Assembly (NCBI GenBank): GCA_030526765.1
Contig: JAUNCB010000014.1
Span: forward strand, 1 to 11,768
DNA length: 11,768 nt
From: Bacillota bacterium
Lineage (GTDB): Bacteria; Bacillota; Clostridia; Lachnospirales; Anaerotignaceae
Direction: 5' to 3'
This document shows positions 6,610 to 11,768 of this stretch, in pieces. The translations under genes and the position numbers were made by a program. How positions within the stretch are numbered: the first letter of the stretch is position 1; every line of letters begins with the position of its first letter. The notes beneath the pieces are model-generated. The model searched no databases. It was not told the origin of the DNA and saw only the letters and a list, made by a program, of their open reading frames with translations.

Positions 6610-7377
6610 ATGCTTCTGGTAATCGATGTTGGGAACACCAACTTTGTTTTAGGCTTATATGACGGGGAAGAGCTGGTAAACTGCTGGCGGATGACCTCCG
6701 GCGGAAACCGTACCGCCGATGAAACGGGGATGTTTATCCATGGCCTTTTTGATGCTGCTGGGATCGATCCCGCTGTGGTGGAGGCGGCAATTATCTCCTC
6801 CGTTGTGCCGGACATCATGTATTCTCTGACCCAGGGGATCCGCAGATATCTGCATATTGAGCCCATGATCGTCAGCGTCGGCATGAAGACAGGCATTGCG
6901 GTAAAGCGGGATGACCCGAAATCCGTAGGTGCGGATCGTATTGTGGATCTGGTGGCAGCCAATGAAATTTACGGCGGCCCTGCCATCGTGATCGACTATG
7001 GCACAGCCAATACCTTTGATGTCATCAATGAAAAAAGTGAATTTATCACGGGTTTTATTACACCGGGGATATCCTCCTGTGCCGATGCCCTCTATCAGAA
7101 GGCGGCGCAGCTGCCGAAGATCGAGATCAAGACGCCCAAGTCCATCGTTGCAAAAAATACGGTGGACAGCCTGCAGGCAGGGCTGGTGCTGGGGCACATC
7201 GGGCAGACAAAATATATTATCGAAGAGCTGAAAAAACGGCTGAACCTGCCGGATATGAAGGTCATTGCCACAGGCGGACTGGCGAAGGTGATCGATCCCA
7301 AGGGAGAAATCTTCGATGTGCTGGATCCTGTGCTGACACTGAAGGGATTGCGGATCCTGTATGAAAAGAATAAATAA
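6610..7377 (+). CDS. coaX: Type III pantothenate kinase, second copy
   Basis: This 255-residue paralogue of the gene before it is about 60% identical by my hand alignment (roughly 150 of 255 positions). It has DVGNTN at 6-11, RTADE at 34-38, KTGI at 93-96, GADRI at 107-111 with Asp109, and the second nucleotide motif Asp129-Tyr-Gly-Thr-Ala-Asn-Thr. It therefore keeps the family's glycine at 131, which copy one lacks, but has Asn where Thr is more usual at 134. TGFITPG (147-153) fits the canonical block better than copy one. GGGAGG (6595-6600) is 9 nt ahead of the ATG. It is followed by dusB, a neighbour also seen beside coaX in other Clostridia. On sequence it is the more canonical of the two kinases. 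The two may form homodimers or a mixed dimer; nothing here decides between them. Confidence 0.94.
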   Translation: MLLVIDVGNTNFVLGLYDGEELVNCWRMTSGGNRTADETGMFIHGLFDAAGIDPAVVEAAIISSVVPDIMYSLTQGIRRYLHIEPMIVSVGMKTGIAVKRDDPKSVGADRIVDLVAANEIYGGPAIVIDYGTANTFDVINEKSEFITGFITPGISSCADALYQKAAQLPKIEIKTPKSIVAKNTVDSLQAGLVLGHIGQTKYIIEELKKRLNLPDMKVIATGGLAKVIDPKGEIFDVLDPVLTLKGLRILYEKNK

Positions 7378-7454
7378 AAAGGAACCTTTTTTCTTGGATA
7401 TCGTCTGAAATAACATAGAAAAGAAGGATGATACCGTCAGGAATGGAGAATAAA

Positions 7455-8417
7455 ATGAAAATTGGCAGTTTAGAACTGGAAAACAATATTTTTCTGGCAC
7501 CCATGGCAGGGGTAACAGATCTGCCCTTCCGCCTTTTATGTAAGGAAATGGGCTGCGGGCTGGTTTACTCGGAAATGGTCAGTGCCAAAGGGATATTATA
7601 CGATAATAAAAATACGACAGAGCTGCTGGAGATCGATCCAAAGGAACGGCCTGTGGCGGTGCAGCTTTTTGGCTCCGATCCCGAGATACTGGGTGCAATG
7701 GCAAAAAAGATCGAGCACTATCCCATTGATCTGATCGATGTGAATATGGGCTGTCCTGCACCGAAGATCGTGAAAAACGGCGAAGGCTCCTGTCTGATGA
7801 AAACACCGGAGCTGGTAGGGCGGATCGTCAGATCTCTGGTGGAAAGCCAGAAAAAGCCGGTTACCATCAAATTTCGAAAGGGCTTTGATGATGATCATAT
7901 CAATGCGGTGGAGATCGCAAAGATCGCAGAGGCAAACGGTGCCGCTGCGGTAGCGGTTCATGGAAGAACAAGAGAGCAGTACTACAGCGGCAAGGCTGAC
8001 TGGGATATCATCCGGGATGTCAAGGCGGCGGTGGATATTCCTGTAATCGGCAACGGGGATGTATTCACACCGCAGGACGCGAAAAATCTGCTGGAGCATA
8101 CGGGCTGCGATGCCATTATGGTAGGCCGTGGGGCTCAGGGGAATCCATGGATCTTCAAACGGATTCTGCATTATCTGGAAACAGGCGAGCTTCTGCCCGA
8201 GCCGGCGGCGGCAGAGCGGGTGGAAAAGGCGCTGCGCCATGCCAGAATGCTGATGGAATATAAAGGGGAATATATTGGTGTCAGAGAAATGCGGAAGCAC
8301 ATGGCATGGTATATGAAGGGACTTCCCGGAGCGGCAGAACTGCGGGGCAGACTGAACCATGCGGAAAATCTGGCGCAGCTGGAGGAGCTTTTAAGAGCGT
8401 ATCTGGCGCACCATTAA
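7455..8417 (+). CDS. dusB: tRNA-dihydrouridine synthase DusB
   Basis: This cytoplasmic FMN enzyme reduces specific uridines in the tRNA D-loop to dihydrouridine with NAD(P)H. Numbered from this start, the TIM-barrel domain shows APMAGVTDLPFR (15-26, FMN site), QLFGSDPE (70-77), NMGCPAPK (97-104) with catalytic Cys100, VHGRTREQYYSGKADW (168-183), GNGDVF (199-204) and VGRGAQGNPWIF (223-234), followed by the small helical tRNA-binding domain. I chose the ATG at 7455 because GGAG (7445-7448) lies 6 nt upstream and family members begin MKIG. ATGs at 7428 and 7443 are open in frame but have their purine-rich sites too close. The length of 320 residues is normal. It lies 77 nt after the second coaX, most likely in the same transcript. 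Confidence 0.95.
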   Translation: MKIGSLELENNIFLAPMAGVTDLPFRLLCKEMGCGLVYSEMVSAKGILYDNKNTTELLEIDPKERPVAVQLFGSDPEILGAMAKKIEHYPIDLIDVNMGCPAPKIVKNGEGSCLMKTPELVGRIVRSLVESQKKPVTIKFRKGFDDDHINAVEIAKIAEANGAAAVAVHGRTREQYYSGKADWDIIRDVKAAVDIPVIGNGDVFTPQDAKNLLEHTGCDAIMVGRGAQGNPWIFKRILHYLETGELLPEPAAAERVEKALRHARMLMEYKGEYIGVREMRKHMAWYMKGLPGAAELRGRLNHAENLAQLEELLRAYLAHH

Positions 8418-8447
8418 AAGAGGAAGAGCAGAAAGGAGAATGAAAAC

Positions 8448-9176
8448 ATGAAAAAAATGAAATGGATGGCGCTGCTTCTGGCAGCGGCAATGCTGACAGG
8501 CTGCGGCGGCAGCGAAGCACCTGTACAGGAGGAAGCAAAGCAGGATGTGCAGGCAGAGGAACAGGTTGAGAAGGACGAGGCGCAGCAGGAACAGGCAGGC
8601 GTATACGAAGAGCAGATTTCCGCATACCGTACAGCCCTTGCGGAAAAATGGGAAATGGAGTCCTATTTTGAACGGGATATGTCCTCTCTGGCTATTTATT
8701 ACTATGAAAACAACGGTCTGGAAAATGTAGGCTATGCGCTGATGGATCTGGATTTTGACGGCTCTGATGAGCTGGTGATCGGTGCCATTGAGGGCGCAGA
8801 TACAGATCCCGTGATCTTTGAACTGTGGACACTGGATGCTTCCGGAGCACCTGTGAAGCTGCTGACCAGCCAGGAAAGAAACAGATATTATCTGGGATGG
8901 GGCGAAGAAGGCGTTTACACAGTGGAAAATCAGGCTTCCAATGGTGCGGCAAATTTTGCACACCATTATTATACACTGATCGACGGTGCCCTGCAGGTAC
9001 AGCAGGCGATCGTATTCGATGCGATGACAGATGAGGAAAATCCCTGGTTCATGGCTTATGATGAAGACTGGGATGTTTCCAATGACACTCCCATTGAGGA
9101 AGAACTGGCAATGAGCATTATGGATTCCTATACAAAGAATACCATCATCCCCGACTACACACCTCTTTCTGAATAA
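8448..9176 (+). CDS. Acidic lipoprotein of unknown function with a Ca-binding-like motif
   Basis: This 242-residue predicted lipoprotein has a Lys-containing N-terminus, a hydrophobic stretch (6-16) and a lipobox LTGC with Cys19, so it should be anchored to the outer face of the cytoplasmic membrane. An acidic, Gln/Glu-rich linker covers about 24-57. The globular part contains DLDFDGSDEL (100-109), with Asp100, Asp102, Asp104 and Asp107 spaced like an EF-hand or FG-GAP calcium loop. It is rich in aromatic and acidic residues (YLGWGEEGVYTVEN, 148-161). No enzyme motif is visible, so I assign no function. AAAGGAG (8432-8438) lies 9 nt before the ATG. An ATG at 8440 is out of frame and stops after three codons. 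It is last in its unit, 30 nt after dusB and ahead of a strong terminator. Confidence 0.88.
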   Translation: MKKMKWMALLLAAAMLTGCGGSEAPVQEEAKQDVQAEEQVEKDEAQQEQAGVYEEQISAYRTALAEKWEMESYFERDMSSLAIYYYENNGLENVGYALMDLDFDGSDELVIGAIEGADTDPVIFELWTLDASGAPVKLLTSQERNRYYLGWGEEGVYTVENQASNGAANFAHHYYTLIDGALQVQQAIVFDAMTDEENPWFMAYDEDWDVSNDTPIEEELAMSIMDSYTKNTIIPDYTPLSE

Positions 9177-9194
9177 GAAAGCATAAGACACAAA

Positions 9195-9234
9195 AAACGG
9201 CAGAAGATTATTGATCTTCTGCCGTTTCTTTTTT
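9195..9234. terminator. Bidirectional terminator between convergent lipoprotein and copA genes
   Basis: A perfect 14-bp stem (9195-9208 with 9214-9227) encloses a 5-nt loop. The plus strand runs into TTTCTTTTTT (9225-9234). The minus strand has a six-T tract, the complement of 9192-9197. It lies 18 nt past the lipoprotein stop and 7 nt past the copA stop, so it serves both convergent genes. Confidence 0.95.
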
Positions 9235-9240
9235 GCTGCT

Positions 9241-11523
<2,283 letters not shown>

Positions 11524-11768
11524 TTACTCCAGAGCGACATTTTTCGGCGGTTCCGCTGTGTTTTTTGCTCCCTGCACAGAGGCACCGTAGCCACCGCTCT
11601 TTACGGCCTGAATGATCTCTTCTGTCTGCAATGTATTCTCATCGTATTCCACGACCATACTGTTCTGCAATAGATTTACATTGACGGACTGTATGCCCTC
11701 CAGCTTGCAGACTGCCTTTTCCACATGGGCAGAGCAGGCGGAGCAGGTCATGCCCGTCACATCAAATT
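11524..11768 (-). CDS. N-terminal HMA domain of CopA, split off by a stop codon; partial at window edge
   Basis: The frame is open to the window end, so the start is missing. Readable residues begin Phe-Asp-Val-Thr-Gly-Met-Thr-Cys-Ser-Ala-Cys, the Cu(I)-binding GMTCSAC loop of an HMA domain, and continue through about 60 residues of a typical fold to a flexible Ala/Pro/Glu-containing tail. A GTG at 11760 encodes Val inside the domain and is not the real start. The frame ends with TAA (11524-11526), and the very next codon is the ATG of the ATPase in the same frame. The tail reads like the normal HMA-to-helix linker of full-length CopA. It is either a separate small HMA protein coupled to CopA, or the front part of one copA gene cut by a nonsense change. 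Confidence 0.85.
   Translation of the reverse strand, partial: FDVTGMTCSACSAHVEKAVCKLEGIQSVNVNLLQNSMVVEYDENTLQTEEIIQAVKSGGYGASVQGAKNTAEPPKNVALE

Noticed and set aside
7376..7393. A/T-rich palindrome after the second coaX, as a terminator
   Set aside because: The stem is mostly A-T pairs with almost no loop, and dusB downstream shows no promoter of its own, so it probably does not stop transcription.
7428..7454. Earlier dusB start codons at 7428 and 7443
   Set aside because: The purine-rich sequence is directly against each of them, too close for initiation, whereas the ATG at 7455 has GGAG at 6 nt and fits the family's first residues.

Overview
The window reads as chromosomal DNA of an anaerobic, low-to-mid GC Firmicute of class Clostridia, probably in or near the Lachnospirales. 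The reasons are the strong AGGAGG-type ribosome sites, TTGnnn/TATAAT promoters, a ferredoxin-nitroreductase, an ECF-type vitamin transporter, type III pantothenate kinases, and a Clostridia-type copper ATPase carrying an HMA domain at its C-terminus. I cannot name a genus. No phage, IS element, CRISPR array, tRNA or rRNA was seen, and no gene-free stretch exceeds about 260 bases.

Layout. A minus-strand ferredoxin-nitroreductase (99-884) ends at a bidirectional terminator (33-72). A 256-bp divergent intergenic region holds one promoter for each direction. On the plus strand follow ftsH (1141-3072, TTG start) and a FlK-like hot-dog thioesterase (3100-3501), closed by a strong terminator. Next come a biotin-protein ligase without a DNA-binding domain (3606-4403) and a small DUF6145-like protein (4409-4783). 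A second transcription unit starts at an extended -10 promoter (4811-4838). Its structured leader of about 200 nt can fold into a canonical H-type pseudoknot just upstream of the ribosome site. It carries an ECF S component (5043-5714), two different coaX genes in tandem (5812-6591 and 6610-7377), dusB (7455-8417) and an acidic lipoprotein (8448-9176), and ends at a bidirectional terminator (9195-9234). Converging on that terminator from the right is a minus-strand copper P1B-ATPase gene (9241-11523), preceded in the same frame by an HMA-domain reading frame that runs off the window end.

How the genes work together. The S component plus the coaX pair looks like a pantothenate salvage module (uptake, then phosphorylation toward CoA). 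The thioesterase and the biotin ligase also touch acyl-CoA and biotin-enzyme metabolism. FtsH and DusB are housekeeping genes.

The points most worth a second look are these. (1) Two CoaX paralogues, about 60% identical by my hand alignment, differ in the nucleotide-binding motif of an enzyme family that works as a dimer. (2) A perfect ribosome site lies inside copA and would start a free 68-residue CopZ-type copper chaperone from the C-terminal HMA domain. (3) An in-frame TAA directly followed by ATG separates the N-terminal HMA domain from the rest of CopA. (4) The leader before the S component may be an undescribed riboswitch-like element.
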